42,863 bases of DNA from Bacteroidota bacterium (GTDB taxonomy: Bacteria > Bacteroidota > Bacteroidia > Palsa-948): NCBI GenBank assembly GCA_003164895.1, contig PLUL01000038.1, positions 1 to 42,863 on the forward strand, given 5' to 3'. Every line of letters begins with the position of its first letter. The stretch's first letter is position 1. The notes under the pieces were generated by a model. It saw only the letters and a list, made by a program, of their open reading frames with translations. It ran no database searches and was not told the origin of the DNA. Below, one piece after another: positions 42,673 through 42,863 of the stretch. A program made the translations under genes and the position numbers.

Positions 42673-42863
42673 ATGTCCTCTTTTGCTGGTAAACATATTT
42701 TAATGATAGTTGAAAATCTTCCGCTTCCTTTTGACAGAAGGGTTTGGCAGGAAGCGAACGCATTAAAGGATAATGGTGCAAAGGTTTCCATTATCTGTCC
42801 TAAAATGAAAGGATATACAAAGAGTTATGAATGTATAAACGGAATAGAGATTTACCGGCATCC
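42673..42863 (+). CDS. Glycosyltransferase family 4, N-terminal part (cut by the right edge)
   Basis: Only the first 63 residues are in the window. They read HILMIVENLPLPFDRRVWQE, ANALKDNGAKVSIICPKMKG and then a NGIEIYRH end, the typical N-terminal GT-B domain of group 1 glycosyltransferases, where FDRRVWxEAxAL is highly recognisable. ATG 42673 gives a short leader (MSSFAGK) before the first strand. It is probably co-transcribed with the preceding amidotransferase gene and shows that the polysaccharide locus continues to the right. Confidence 0.9.
   Translation, partial: MSSFAGKHILMIVENLPLPFDRRVWQEANALKDNGAKVSIICPKMKGYTKSYECINGIEIYRH

Overview
The window looks like chromosomal DNA of an uncultured, low-GC, aerobic member of the Bacteroidota. 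Supporting signs are type IX secretion (T9SS) C-terminal sorting domains, Bacteroidota-type -7 promoter boxes (TAnnTTTG), few Shine-Dalgarno sites, Ala-Gln-ending signal peptides, and an alternative complex III operon followed by an aa3-type oxidase. No rRNA, tRNA, CRISPR array, transposase or phage gene was recognised.

Positions 1-7837 are mixed housekeeping and envelope genes. They include accD (cut by the left edge), class I aldolase fbaB, an NlpC/P60 lipoprotein, a secreted beta-rich protein, a prolyl oligopeptidase lipoprotein, an O-antigen-ligase family protein and a SPOR protein. Between them lie an orphan remnant of a T9SS type B sorting domain (2543-2650), a REP-like hairpin (5873-5954) and short degenerate tandem repeats of 7 and 8 bp.

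Positions 8007-20960 are a respiratory operon: actA, actB, [RCC1/T9SS gene], actC, actD, actE, actF, coxB, coxA. Its products should form a quinol:cytochrome c oxidoreductase wired to an aa3 oxidase. The RCC1 beta-propeller gene between actB and actC interrupts an otherwise standard order. A proline-linker lipoprotein follows.

From 22110 to the right edge lies a surface-polysaccharide (O-antigen-like) locus: a Wzz-like protein, asparagine-synthase-like amidotransferase, rfbF-rfbG-rfbH (CDP-4-keto-3,6-dideoxyglucose), two SDR sugar reductases/epimerases, a split transketolase pair, an RmlC-like epimerase lacking the usual tyrosine, a truncated and an intact Wzx flippase, several glycosyltransferases, a Wzy-like polymerase, a second AsnB-like protein and the start of another glycosyltransferase. 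The content suggests a modified, possibly branched, CDP-3,6-dideoxyhexose.

The most unusual element is non-coding. At 40112-40468, 17 contiguous degenerate 21-bp units sit between a divergently oriented FN3 gene and the second asnB-like gene. Each approximates a 16-bp palindrome (TTTTTGAATTCAAAAA) plus a 5-bp spacer. This places A/T tracts about every 10.5 bp, as expected for intrinsically curved DNA or a cooperative protein-binding array.
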